Shown here: piece by piece, positions 16,851 to 25,929 of the stretch | Layout of the letters: every line of letters starts with the position of its first letter | Numbering within the stretch: the stretch's first letter is position 1 | Assembly (NCBI GenBank): GCA_964425695.1 | Contig: CAYRNF010000014.1 | Coordinates: 28,616-92,615, forward strand | Source of the DNA: JAKPBU01 sp964425695 | GTDB taxonomy: Bacteria; Pseudomonadota; Gammaproteobacteria; Xanthomonadales; Xanthomonadaceae | DNA length: 64,000 nucleotides | Direction: 5' to 3' | Program-made: the position numbers and the translations under genes | Notes under the pieces: generated by a model | Told to the model about the DNA's origin: nothing | What the model saw: only the letters and a program-made list of their open reading frames with translations | The model's database searches: none

Positions 16851-19079
16851 CTACGCGGGCGACAGGTTGGCGTAGGCGAGCACCAGCCACTTGCTGCCCG
16901 CGTCGTCGAAGTTCACCTGCACCCGGGCGTGCGCGCCGCTGCCTTCGTAATCGGTGACCGTTCCGGAGCCGAAGGTGGGATGGCGCACGCTGGCGCCCAA
17001 CGCGATCTGCGGCGCCTCGATGGCGGCATGACCACGGTTGAAGCCGCCATCGCGGCGCGCGCCGCCGGAGAACGGGCGCGACACCTGCACCTTGGGGCGC
17101 ACCTCGTGCAGCAGCGGCTTGGGGATCTCGCGCAGGAACCGCGACGGGATGCCGTACATGTCCTGCCCGTGCAGGCGACGCGCTTCGGCATAGCTCATCA
17201 CCAGCTTCTGGCGCGCGCGGGTGATGCCCACGTAGGCCAGGCGACGCTCCTCCTCCAGGCGCCCGGCTTCCTCGATCGAGCGCGCGTTGGGGAACAACCC
17301 TTCTTCCAGCCCCGCCAGGAACACCAGCGGGAATTCCAGGCCCTTGGCGCTGTGCAGCGTCATCAGCTGCACGCCATCCTCGCCGGCCTGCGCCTGGCCT
17401 TCGCCCGCTTCCAGCGCGGCATAGGACAGGAACGCCACCAGCTCGGTGAGCGCGGCGGCTTCCTCGTCGTCGTCGCGGCGGGTGAAGCGCGAGGCCACCG
17501 ATACGAGCTCGTCCAGGTTTTCGATCCGCGATTCGGAATCCGCGCGGCCGCGGCTGTCGTTGGCGTAGTGCTCGCGCAGGCCGGAGCGCACCAGCACGTG
17601 GTCGATCTTGTCCTTCAGCGGCAGGTCGTCCACCTCCGACGCGATCCCGTCCACCAGCGCCATGAAGCCCGCCAGCGCGTTGCGCGCGCGCGCCTGCAGC
17701 GCGGAGTCGCGCACGGTGTGCGCCGCCGCGTCCCACAGGGTGGTGCCTTCCATGCGCGCGCGGCGCCGGACCTCGTCCAGGGTGCGTTCGCCGATGCCGC
17801 GCGTGGGCGTGTTGACCGCGCGTTCGAACGCCGCGTCGTCCGCGCGCGAGGCCACCAGGCGCAGGTAGGCCAGCGTGTCCTTGATCTCGGCGCGCTCGAA
17901 GAAGCGCACGCCGCCGTACACGCGGTACGGGATCTGCTCGGCCAGCAGCATCTCTTCGAACGCGCGCGACTGCGCGTTGCTGCGGTACAGGATCGCCGCC
18001 TCGCCGTGCGAGCCGCCGTCGCGCACCCACTGGCGGATGCGTTCGATGACGAAGCGCGCCTCGTCGATCTCGTTGAAGGCGGCGTACAGGTCGATGGACT
18101 CGCCCTCGCCGCTGTCGGTCCACAGCTGCTTGCCCAGGCGGTCGGGGTTGTGCGCGATCACCGCGTTGGCGGCGTCGAGGATGTTGGCGCTGGAACGGTA
18201 GTTTTGCTCCAGGCGGATCGTGCGCGCATCGGGGTAGTCGCGCAGGAAGGTCTGCACGTTCTCCACCTTGGCGCCGCGCCAGCCGTAGATCGCCTGGTCG
18301 TCGTCGCCGACCACGAACACGTGGCCGCTGGCCTGGCCGGTGCCGTTGCCGGACAGCAGCCGCACGAAGCCGTACTGGATCGCGTTGGTGTCCTGGAACT
18401 CGTCGATCAGCAGCTCGCCGAATCGATGCCGGTAGTGGGCCAGCAGCGCCGGCGTGTCGCGCAGCACCTCGTGCGCGCGCAGCAGCAGCTCGGCGAAGTC
18501 CACCAGTCCGGCGCGGTCGCAGCGCTCCTGGTACAGCGCGTAGCTGCGCAGCATCACGTCGGTCCATTCGTCGCGCGCGTCGATGCCCGCGGAGCCCGGC
18601 TGGATGTGCTGCGGCCGGCGGCCTTCGTCCTTCTGCGCGTTGATCCACCAGGCGATCTGGCGCGGGGGAAAGCGCGCCTCGTCGATCTCCAGCGACTGCA
18701 CCACGCGCTTGACCAGGCGCAGCTGGTCGTCCGAATCGAGCACCTGGAAGCCTTCCGGCAGCTTCGCGTCCTGCCAGTGCAGGCGCAACAGCCTGTGCGC
18801 CAGGCCGTGGAAGGTGCCGATCCACATGCCGCGCGAGCCGTGCCGCAGCAGCGCATCGGCGCGGTGCCGCATCTCGCCGGCGGCCTTGTTGGTGAAAGTC
18901 ACCGCGAAGATGCCGTGCGGCGGCACGCCGTGGACCTCGTTGAGCCAGGCGATGCGGTGGGTCAGCACGCGGGTCTTGCCGGAGCCTGCGCCGGCCAGCA
19001 CCAGGGTGTGTCCGGGATCTGCGGTAACGGCTTCGCGCTGGGCGGCGTTCAGGCCGTCGAGCAGGTGGGAAACATCCAT
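16851..19079 (-). CDS. uvrD: DNA helicase II
   Basis: This 742-residue superfamily 1A helicase unwinds DNA 3'-5' in nucleotide excision and mismatch repair. Visible motifs are the Q-motif region LNAAQREAV, Walker A GAGSGKT (about residues 31-37), DEFQDTNAIQY (motif II), VGDDDQAIYGWRGA (motif III), LEQNYRSSANIL (motif IV), LMTLHSAKGLEFPLVFLAG (motif V) and ERRLAYVGITRARQKL (motif VI). The C-terminus carries the Tudor-like HPTFGSGTVTDYEGSG typical of UvrD/PcrA. A TAGAAT hexamer ends 6 nt before the ATG, another leaderless-type start. Confidence 0.97.
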   Translation of the reverse strand: MDVSHLLDGLNAAQREAVTADPGHTLVLAGAGSGKTRVLTHRIAWLNEVHGVPPHGIFAVTFTNKAAGEMRHRADALLRHGSRGMWIGTFHGLAHRLLRLHWQDAKLPEGFQVLDSDDQLRLVKRVVQSLEIDEARFPPRQIAWWINAQKDEGRRPQHIQPGSAGIDARDEWTDVMLRSYALYQERCDRAGLVDFAELLLRAHEVLRDTPALLAHYRHRFGELLIDEFQDTNAIQYGFVRLLSGNGTGQASGHVFVVGDDDQAIYGWRGAKVENVQTFLRDYPDARTIRLEQNYRSSANILDAANAVIAHNPDRLGKQLWTDSGEGESIDLYAAFNEIDEARFVIERIRQWVRDGGSHGEAAILYRSNAQSRAFEEMLLAEQIPYRVYGGVRFFERAEIKDTLAYLRLVASRADDAAFERAVNTPTRGIGERTLDEVRRRARMEGTTLWDAAAHTVRDSALQARARNALAGFMALVDGIASEVDDLPLKDKIDHVLVRSGLREHYANDSRGRADSESRIENLDELVSVASRFTRRDDDEEAAALTELVAFLSYAALEAGEGQAQAGEDGVQLMTLHSAKGLEFPLVFLAGLEEGLFPNARSIEEAGRLEEERRLAYVGITRARQKLVMSYAEARRLHGQDMYGIPSRFLREIPKPLLHEVRPKVQVSRPFSGGARRDGGFNRGHAAIEAPQIALGASVRHPTFGSGTVTDYEGSGAHARVQVNFDDAGSKWLVLAYANLSPA

Positions 19080-19634
19080 GCACGCATTCTAGCGGCGCGT
19101 GTCGCCGGGGCCGCGACGCGATGCGGCCCACGTTTCGCGATCACTCCACCGTGGCGTGCGACGCCGCTGCGCCTGCGCGAGCGACAGCGCGCTCACCAGA
19201 CCCGGCCGCAGGCCCGGGCCAGACGCGAACGGCGCGCACCGGGCCGGCGCTCGCGCCGTGCCGCTGGAATGGCGGCGCCGCCTACGGGCGTGCAGGCCGA
19301 GTGCACGTGGGTGCGTCTGAACGCCCCCCCGCTGGCGATGCTCGGCAGGTCGCTGGCGATCACTCCGTCGCGCAGACACGACACCAGCAGCAGGCCTTGG
19401 CCCCGGTGCGCCTGGTGGCGTCGGCGATCCGGTGCGTGGGTTCCTTCAGGAGTACGCAGACGTCCATGCCCTGCGCCACCGTGAGGCCCGGATAGCGCGG
19501 CAGTGCAGCCAGCGCGGGGAGAAGATCGGCGCGGGCAGCGGGTCGGGGCGATGGTCCTGGGGCCGGACAGGGGCGGCGCGAAGGGCGGGTGGCGCGCGGG
19601 TGAGCGGCCGCTTTGCGCGCTGCCACGCCCGGCG
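19080..19634. other. Intergenic region without a confident gene
   Basis: About 555 bp between uvrD and the 3' end of the phytochrome gene. A minus-strand frame (19360-19626, 88 codons) starts 9 nt after the phytochrome stop and ends RRTGAKACCWCRVCATE. Its first half is low-complexity Ala/Pro/Arg, and I recognise no family. It could be a small downstream gene, a decayed remnant or chance in GC-rich DNA. No repeat or RNA structure stands out. Confidence 0.35.
19086..19091 (-). promoter_or_regulatory. -10 hexamer of uvrD (leaderless type)
   Basis: TAGAAT ends 6 nt before the uvrD ATG (spacer GCGTGC). No clear -35 is visible. Confidence 0.55.
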
Positions 19635-21368
19635 TCAGACCTCGTCCGCGGGGTCTGTCTCCGGCTGCAACCCGCCCGCCAGCGCGCGCATTTCCGCCTC
19701 GAGCAGGGAGATGCGCTCCGCCAGGCGCGCGGCGTCAGCCTCGTCGAGCTGGCCCAGCGCGCCCAGCAGGGTGGACAGCTGTTCGAGCCGCGACCGCTGC
19801 TCGCGCAGCGCGGCGCGCGGGGTCTCCGCGTGGAACGCGGCTTCGGCGGCGGCACCGCTCCCGGCGCGCGACCGGAACTCGTTGAGCAGGTGGCGGAGGC
19901 GCTCGGCCATGCGCCGGTCCAGGTCCGACCACGGCAGGCTGTGGCCGCGGATGACCTGGTTCCAGGCCTCGAAGCGTTCGCGCGGCTTGAGCACCATGCG
20001 GCCGGCGCGCGTTTCGGTCTCCTTCACCGGCTTGCCGGCCCAGTTGACGTTCTGCACCTGCTCGTTGCGGAAGAACAGCAGCCAGCCGTCGCGCGCACCG
20101 AGCCGCAACGCCAGCAGACCGGCGATGTACTCCGGCCCGCACTCGGCGATGCACCATTCGGACGCGACGCTGGTGGCGAAGATGTCGCCGCGCGCATCGT
20201 GCTGGGCCGCCAGCCACTCCTGCAGCAGCGGCGCGCATTCGGCGGCCGGCGTATCGCCGTAGCTCGACCAGCGGTCGCCGCGCAGCACCGCGACGCCGTC
20301 GCAGTTGAGCGACATCGCCAGCGGTTCCAGCTCGCTGCCCAGCGCCTCGTCCAGGTCGCTGGTGGCGGACAGCCGCCGCCACAGCATTTCGCGGACATCG
20401 CGCGACAGCTCGTCGCGCAGGCCCGCCAGGTGCTGGTCGTGCGCCGACACGCGCATCGAGAGGAACAGCCCGAACAGTTCCGCCGCCGCCCGTTTCGACG
20501 CCGACAGGAACATCGGTTCGCGGTGATGGCAGGCGATCAGCCCCCACAGCCGGCCTCCGCTGATGAGCGACAGCGACATCGATGCGGCCACGCCCATGTT
20601 GCGGGTGTACTCCAGGTGCATCGGCGAGACGCTGCGCAGCAGGTGCATGGACATGTCCAACGGCTTGCCGGGCGAGGTGACCGGCGGCACCACCGGCGAC
20701 GGCGAATAGCCCACGTCCGGGATGATGCGCATGCGGTTGCGCACGTACAGCGCGCGGGCCTGGGCCGGAATGTCGGATTCCGGGAAACGCAGGCCCATCA
20801 GCGGCGCGATGTCCTCGGCGCGCGATTCGGCGATCACCTCGCCGGCGCCGTCCTGCAGGAACCGGTAGACCAGCACGCGATCGAACCCGATCAGGTGCCG
20901 CAACTGCTCCACCGCGCGCTGGTACATGTCCTCCATGCGTTCCTCGGCGGCCACGCGCGCGATCATGGACTGCGCGATCGCGCTGGGCGCGGTGCCGCGC
21001 ATGCCGCCTTCGCGCGGCTCGAACTCCAGGTGCAGCAATCCCTCGGAGATGTGCACGCTGATGTCGAACAGCCGCGCTTCGGGACCCACGTTGCCGGTGA
21101 CCGCACGCAGCGGCGGCGCGCCCGGATCGGACAGGTTGGCGACATCCGCCACCGGCTGCAGCACCTCCTGGGTCAGGAACTCCTGCAGGCTCTGCCCCAG
21201 CAGCACGTCGGGCGGCACGTCGAACAGCTCGACCACGTTGGCCGACACATGGCGGATGGTCCAGTCCGGCAGCACGCAGCTGATCAGGTACCCGTGCGGC
21301 TGGATGGCCGACGGAAACTGGATGGGTTCGGCAGCGCATTCGTGCGCGACTTCTGCGCGTGCGTTCAT
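19635..21368 (-). CDS. bphP: Bacteriophytochrome photosensory core without output domain
   Basis: This 577-residue red/far-red sensor binds biliverdin. The N-terminal PAS region has the chromophore cysteine at residue 11 (HECAAEPIQFPSAIQPHGYL). The GAF domain has FPESDIPAQAR with the key Asp and GRLWGLIACHHREP with the chromophore His. The PHY domain carries the tongue NWAGKPVK and LKPRERFEAW, where the usual PRxSF motif reads PRERF. After the PHY helix (about residue 500) only some 75 residues remain, predicted as a charged helix (EQRSRLEQLSTLL, ISLLEAEMRALAG). No histidine kinase, GGDEF, EAL or PAS9 output is present. The ATG overlaps the haem oxygenase stop by 4 nt, so chromophore synthesis and sensor are coupled. 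Confidence 0.93.
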   Translation of the reverse strand: MNARAEVAHECAAEPIQFPSAIQPHGYLISCVLPDWTIRHVSANVVELFDVPPDVLLGQSLQEFLTQEVLQPVADVANLSDPGAPPLRAVTGNVGPEARLFDISVHISEGLLHLEFEPREGGMRGTAPSAIAQSMIARVAAEERMEDMYQRAVEQLRHLIGFDRVLVYRFLQDGAGEVIAESRAEDIAPLMGLRFPESDIPAQARALYVRNRMRIIPDVGYSPSPVVPPVTSPGKPLDMSMHLLRSVSPMHLEYTRNMGVAASMSLSLISGGRLWGLIACHHREPMFLSASKRAAAELFGLFLSMRVSAHDQHLAGLRDELSRDVREMLWRRLSATSDLDEALGSELEPLAMSLNCDGVAVLRGDRWSSYGDTPAAECAPLLQEWLAAQHDARGDIFATSVASEWCIAECGPEYIAGLLALRLGARDGWLLFFRNEQVQNVNWAGKPVKETETRAGRMVLKPRERFEAWNQVIRGHSLPWSDLDRRMAERLRHLLNEFRSRAGSGAAAEAAFHAETPRAALREQRSRLEQLSTLLGALGQLDEADAARLAERISLLEAEMRALAGGLQPETDPADEV

Positions 21369-21928
21369 GCCATGGTCTCCTGGGCACGATGGAAGAAGTG
21401 GTCGGCCGCCTCGAAGCCGGCAACGGCCGCGTCGCACGCCTGGCGCGCGTCGGTCCGTGGTTCCATGGCCGCCAGCAGGGCGAGGAAGCTCGGCCAGCGC
21501 GCCGTCCCGGCTTCGACATGGCGGCCGAGGAAAGCGGCGCCGCGCGTGGCGTCGAACCCCAGGGCGGCGGCGCGGCGCAGCAGCAGGCGCGCGCCGAGCG
21601 CGGAGCCCTCGACCACGTAGAACAGGCCGAGCGCGGCATCCGCGCTGTGCACCGGCAGCGCCGCACCCGGCAGGGGAGCGGCTTCGACGGTGGCCAGATC
21701 GGCGGCCAGGTCCGCGCGCCATTGCGGCGCGGTCCATCCCAGCGCGCCGGCGTATCGCTGCAGGCCCGGCTCGACGGCGGCCATGAACCCGTGCATGCCG
21801 CGCAGGTACGCGCGATAGTCGTGCGGGTGCCGCATCGCGCCCAGCTGCGCGTCCACGCGGGCGTGCGCACCGGTCGTGGCATCGCGCAGGCGCGCGCGCA
21901 GGGAGTCGTGGCGGAGCAGGGCTGACAT
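21365..21928 (-). CDS. bphO: Biliverdin-producing haem oxygenase
   Basis: This 187-residue haem oxygenase opens haem to biliverdin, the chromophore needed by the phytochrome encoded next. The proximal haem-ligand His is likely that in RDATTGAHARVDAQL (about residue 22), and the distal helix has the glycine-rich LFYVVEGSALGARLLL (about residues 102-117). The length is typical for the BphO/HemO family. It overlaps bphP by 4 nt. A TAAGGT hexamer ends 6 nt before the ATG, suggesting the bphOP mRNA is leaderless. Confidence 0.94.
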   Translation of the reverse strand: MSALLRHDSLRARLRDATTGAHARVDAQLGAMRHPHDYRAYLRGMHGFMAAVEPGLQRYAGALGWTAPQWRADLAADLATVEAAPLPGAALPVHSADAALGLFYVVEGSALGARLLLRRAAALGFDATRGAAFLGRHVEAGTARWPSFLALLAAMEPRTDARQACDAAVAGFEAADHFFHRAQETMA

Positions 21929-21934
21929 CGACGC

Positions 21935-21940
21935 ACCTTA
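21935..21940 (-). promoter_or_regulatory. Possible leaderless -10 of bphOP
   Basis: TAAGGT ends 6 nt before the bphO ATG (spacer GCGTCG). It fits the TAnnnT pattern but is a weak -10. Confidence 0.4.
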
Positions 21941-22025
21941 CCGGGAATGCGTGTGAGGCGCATTCAGATTCCTTACGTGCGTATCCGCTGGCTAGACTCC
22001 GGCGACGCACGCAACCGGAGCGCCC

Positions 22026-22766
22026 ATGATCGATCTGTACTACTGGCCCACGCCCAATGGCCACAAGATCACCCTGCTGCTGGAAGAACTCGCCGAACGC
22101 GGCGCGCCGCTGCCTTACCGCATCGTGCCGGTGGACATCGGCAAGGGCGCGCAGTTCGAGGCCGACTACCTGCGCATCTCGCCCAACAACAAGATGCCGG
22201 CGCTGGTGGACCATGCGCCCGCGGACGGGGGCGCGCCGGTGAGCGTGTTCGAGTCCGGCGCGATCCTGCTGTACCTGGCGGAGCGGACCGGCCAGTTCCT
22301 CGGTGACGGCGACTACGACGACGCGGCCATGCGCGCGCGCCAGCGCATCGTGGTCAACGAGTGGCTGTTCTGGCAGATGGGCGGGCTGGGGCCGATGACC
22401 GGCCAGTACGGGCACTTCCACGTGTACGCGCCAGAGGAGATCCCCTACGCGCGCGAGCGCTACCGCAACGAAGCCGAACGCCTGCTCGGCGTGCTGGACA
22501 GGCGGCTGGACGGCCGCGATTTCATCGCCGGCGCGCACTACTCCATCGCCGACATGGCGTGCTATCCGTGGATCAGCCCCTACGACAAGGCGCCGCTGGA
22601 CCTGGCCCCGTTCGAGAACGTGCGCCGCTGGCAGGCCGCGATCCGCGCCCGCCCGGCCACCCAGCGCGCCTACGCGCTGGCCAGGCAGGTGAATCCGAAC
22701 GCGGGCCAGCCGCTCACTGAAGACGAACGCCGCCAGCTTTTCGGCCAGGGCGCACGGCGCGGCTGA
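22026..22766 (+). CDS. Glutathione S-transferase (YghU/YfcG-like)
   Basis: The 246-residue protein has an N-terminal thioredoxin-like domain (LYYWPTPNGHKITLLLEEL, then SPNNKMPALVDH with the cis-proline, and FESGAILLYLAE) and a helical C-terminal domain with SIADMACYPWI, the usual N-capping box. The Thr-Pro-Asn start of helix 1 (TPNGHK) is characteristic of Nu-class YfcG/YghU enzymes, which act as disulfide or peroxide reductases with glutathione. A TAGACT hexamer lies about 30 nt upstream and GGAG precedes the ATG, so this gene has an ordinary leader. It is divergent from bphO. Confidence 0.93.
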   Translation: MIDLYYWPTPNGHKITLLLEELAERGAPLPYRIVPVDIGKGAQFEADYLRISPNNKMPALVDHAPADGGAPVSVFESGAILLYLAERTGQFLGDGDYDDAAMRARQRIVVNEWLFWQMGGLGPMTGQYGHFHVYAPEEIPYARERYRNEAERLLGVLDRRLDGRDFIAGAHYSIADMACYPWISPYDKAPLDLAPFENVRRWQAAIRARPATQRAYALARQVNPNAGQPLTEDERRQLFGQGARRG

Positions 22767-22856
22767 GCGGGCGTTGCGGTTCGTGCGAAGCGAAGCGGTC
22801 GCCGGCGTCCCGCCGCCCTGACCGGACGCGCGTACCAGGCAGTCGCCGTCTTGTCC

Positions 22857-23270
22857 GTCATCCCCGCGAAAGCGCGAACCCAAGGACGTTGGCACTTGGA
22901 TCACGAGGTCCATGGATTCGCGCTTTCGCGAACGCCGGTGGAACTAGCGCGCCGGCACCTTGAATGTGTCGCGATTCCCGTCACCCCCGCGAAGGCGGCG
23001 ACCCATGGACGTGGGTACTGGAATCACGACGTCCATGGATTCCCGCTTTCGCGGGAATGACGGTGGCGGCAGGCGCACCGGCACCTTGAGTCGGGCGCGA
23101 TCTGCGGCGCCCCCGCGAACGGGGACCCATGGACGTGGGTACTGGAATCACGACGTCCACGGACTCCCGCTTGCGCGGGAATGACGGTGGAGGCAAGCGC
23201 GCCGGTACACTGAGCCTGTCGCGATCTGCGGAACCCCCGCGAACGCGGGGATCCATGGACGTTGGCGCCG
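22857..23270. repeat. Tandem array of about 124-bp palindromic units
   Basis: Units begin at about 22861, 22984, 23110 and 23234 (spacing 123, 126 and 124 bp), giving three full copies and a truncated fourth. Each full unit is an imperfect palindrome of about 80 bp in which two inverted copies of a half-site (GTCATTCCCGCGAAAGCGGG, then AATCCATGGACGT) face each other across GGGTACTGGAATC. A linker of about 45 bp (GCACCGGCACCTTGAGTCGG core) follows. The layout resembles BIME/REP clusters. Copies 2 and 3 are the most alike; copy 1 is the most diverged. The rest of this 566-bp gap between the GST and DPP genes shows no gene. Confidence 0.85.
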
Positions 23271-23332
23271 CGACCGCAACGTACGCGCATTGGCGCTGCC
23301 GCGCGAACGGGCGCCGGGCCCGCCCCTGCCAA

Positions 23333-25672
23333 CTACTGCGGCGGTTTGATCTCGTACCCGGCCGGCGGCGTCGCGCCCAGCAGGTGCTGCACGAAGTAGT
23401 CCCAGCGCCGGCGCATGACGTAGTAGCCGTCGCGGCCAAAACCGTGCTTCGCGTGCGGCAGCATCAGCAGGTCGAAATCCTTGTTGGCCTTGACCAGCGC
23501 ATCCACCACCAGCAGCGTGCTCTGCGGCGGCACGTTGTCGTCCATCATCCCGTGGATCAGGAAGAGTTTCCCCTTGAGCTTGCCGGCATGGGCGGCGTTG
23601 TCCTGGCCGGTGTAGTTGCTGGTGCCGTCCTTCTTCTTCTGCAGCAGGCCGTGGTAGCGCTCGGCCCAGTCGTCCTCGTAACTCAGGTTGTCGTGGTTGC
23701 CGGATTCGGCGATGCCCACCTTGTAGATGTCGGGGTAGCGGAACATCGCCGCCGCGGTGGCATTGCCGCCGCCGGAGTGGCCCCACATGCCCGCACGCGT
23801 GGCGTCGATCCACGCGTGGCGCGCGGCGAGCTGCGTGAGCGCGGCGACCTGGTCCGGCAGCGTGTTGTCGGCCATGTCGCCGTAGCACGCGTCCTGGAAC
23901 GCCTTGCTGCGCAGCGGCGTGCAGGTGCCGTCCACCGCGATCACCACGAAGCCCAGTTCTGCCAGCGCCTGGTGGTCCAGGTGCGCAGGCAGGAAGCCGC
24001 GGCTGCGGATCGAGCCCACCTGCGGGCCGGGATAGATGTAGGTGACCACCGGGTACTTGGCGTTCGCATCGAAGCGCGAGGGCTTGAACAGCTGCCCGTG
24101 CAGCGTGGTCCTGCCGTCGCGCGCCTTCACCGTGAACGGTTCCGGCGGCACCCATCCGCCGGCCCGCAGCCGACCCAGGTCGGCGCGCGCGAGCTCGGCG
24201 ACCTGGTTGCCCTCGGCATCGCGCAGCACCGCCACCGGCGCGGTGCCCACGGTGGAATGCACGTCCACGAAATGGCGCCCGTCCGGCGCCGGGGTGATCG
24301 CGTGGTGCGCGTCCTCGGGCGTGAGCAGGCGCACGCCGCCGCCGTCCGCACCGGCCGCGTCCAGGTTCACCTTGTAGTAGTGCACGAAGTACGGATCGCG
24401 CCCAGCCTCGCGTCCCACGCCGCTGAACCACAGCGTGCGCGTCGCCGGGTCCAGGTGGCCGATGCGGGTCACGTTCCAGTCGCCCGAGGTGAGCTGGCGC
24501 TTGCGCTTGCCGGTGGCCAGGTCGTGCAGGGCCAGGTGGCCCCAGCCGGAGCGCTGGCTGAACCACAGGAACTCGTTGCTGTCGGGCAGGTAGCGCCAGT
24601 TGGCCGAGTCCAGCGCCGGCGCGCTCTGGTACTGCGTGGCCACGCGTTCCTCGAACACGTCGCGGACCGCGCCGGTGGCCGCATCGGCCACGCGCAGCGT
24701 AGCCGACTTGTGGCCGCGGTCGGTGCTGACGAAGGCCAGCGTGCTGCCGTCCGTCGCCCACTGCACGTCCTCCCAGCCCTGGCTGCATTCCAGGTCGTCG
24801 GCGCACGTGGAGCGATGCTGGTCGGGCGGCATGCGCAGGCGGATGGTGCGCGGTTCGGCGCCGGTGAGGTCGATGATCACCCGCTCGATCATGGTGACGT
24901 GCTCGTCGCCCACGAACGGGTACTTCCACTGCTCCACCTTCGGCGCGCCCACATTGGTGGCCACCAGCGTCATGGTGCTGGTCCGGCGCTGGTCCTGCTG
25001 GAAGGTGGCGATCTTGCGCGAGTCAGGCGACCACACCAGGATCGCGTTGTCGGTGTGCTTCCAGCCGGCGTTGTCGGTGGCGTAGCCGTAGTCCTTGACG
25101 CCGTCGAAAGTGAGCTGGCGCTCGTTGCCGCCGGCGGCGTCGCGCACCCACAGGTTCCAGTCGCGGATGAACGCTTCGCGCTTGCCGTCGGGCGAGCGCG
25201 CACCGGGCTCGGTGCCCGGCGCCTTCAGCGCGGTGCAGCGGCTGCGCCGCGCGTCGACGCCGCACGCATAGCGGGTGCCGCCGGCCTCCACCACGAACCC
25301 GCCGTCGGCCGCCGCCTCGTACGCGGTCACCGGCAGCTTGTCGGCCTTGACCGGCTTGCCGCCGACGCGGGACAGCGCGGTGGCGAGCCTGCCTGCGTCG
25401 AACAGCGGTGAGGTCTTGCCGGTGGCCGGGTCGAAGCGTTCGAAATGGTCGCCGCTGGCGTCCTGGCGCTTGAACCACACGCTGCCGTCGTCGAGCCAGG
25501 TGATGCCCGACAGCAGGTCGTCCACCAGCGGCGCGGTGTGGTGCGCCAGCATCTTCTCGGCGCGGGCGTAGTCGGCGGCGGTCACCTGCGGCGCCTGCGC
25601 GAAGGCGGGCGCGGCAGCGCCCAGCAGCAGGGCAAGGCCGCAGATGCGCGCGGCGTGGCTGGAGAGCGGCAT
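23333..25672 (-). CDS. Dipeptidyl peptidase IV-like S9 peptidase
   Basis: This is a secreted or periplasmic serine peptidase of 779 residues that would release X-Pro dipeptides from peptide N-termini. A signal peptide (LALLLGAAAPAFAQA) ends near residue 26. The central part is the DPP IV beta-propeller (about residues 60-480). The C-terminal hydrolase domain has the nucleophile in GMWGHSGGGNATAAAMF, the Asp in HGMMDDNVPP and the His in AKHGFGRDGYYVMRRRWDYF. I chose the ATG at 25672 because it precedes the signal peptide. Such peptidases are abundant in Xanthomonadaceae and serve amino-acid scavenging. Next to an M13 peptidase gene read in the same direction. Confidence 0.95.
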   Translation of the reverse strand: MPLSSHAARICGLALLLGAAAPAFAQAPQVTAADYARAEKMLAHHTAPLVDDLLSGITWLDDGSVWFKRQDASGDHFERFDPATGKTSPLFDAGRLATALSRVGGKPVKADKLPVTAYEAAADGGFVVEAGGTRYACGVDARRSRCTALKAPGTEPGARSPDGKREAFIRDWNLWVRDAAGGNERQLTFDGVKDYGYATDNAGWKHTDNAILVWSPDSRKIATFQQDQRRTSTMTLVATNVGAPKVEQWKYPFVGDEHVTMIERVIIDLTGAEPRTIRLRMPPDQHRSTCADDLECSQGWEDVQWATDGSTLAFVSTDRGHKSATLRVADAATGAVRDVFEERVATQYQSAPALDSANWRYLPDSNEFLWFSQRSGWGHLALHDLATGKRKRQLTSGDWNVTRIGHLDPATRTLWFSGVGREAGRDPYFVHYYKVNLDAAGADGGGVRLLTPEDAHHAITPAPDGRHFVDVHSTVGTAPVAVLRDAEGNQVAELARADLGRLRAGGWVPPEPFTVKARDGRTTLHGQLFKPSRFDANAKYPVVTYIYPGPQVGSIRSRGFLPAHLDHQALAELGFVVIAVDGTCTPLRSKAFQDACYGDMADNTLPDQVAALTQLAARHAWIDATRAGMWGHSGGGNATAAAMFRYPDIYKVGIAESGNHDNLSYEDDWAERYHGLLQKKKDGTSNYTGQDNAAHAGKLKGKLFLIHGMMDDNVPPQSTLLVVDALVKANKDFDLLMLPHAKHGFGRDGYYVMRRRWDYFVQHLLGATPPAGYEIKPPQ

Positions 25673-25929
25673 GCGGGATCCTCTGGGATGGCGGTCGCGG
25701 GCGTTGGCGGGATTCTGCCTGACCCGGCGCCGCCGCGATCCGGCAGCGGTGGACCCCATCAGCGTCCTGCACTGACACGCGCGCGGCGGCGCGCGTACGC
25801 CGCACTGCCGGCATCGCATTTTGGGAAGCGCGCCTGCGCCTGCTCCATGCCTGCGCAGGCACCGCGCTCAGCCGCGCGCGAAACTCGCTGCGGCCGCGCG
25901 GCGCACGCGCCACGCGGCCGTGCGGGACA

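Noticed and set aside
19635..22913. One open frame of 1092 codons covering the phytochrome and the GST region
   Set aside because: The N-terminal 515 codons are opposite the GST and in the wrong frame for haem oxygenase; only the part after the ATG at 21368 is a real phytochrome.
22857..23270. Evenly spaced repeats that could be taken for a CRISPR array
   Set aside because: The period is about 124 bp and the spacers are themselves repeats with the same sequence; each unit is a long palindrome. No cas genes are near.
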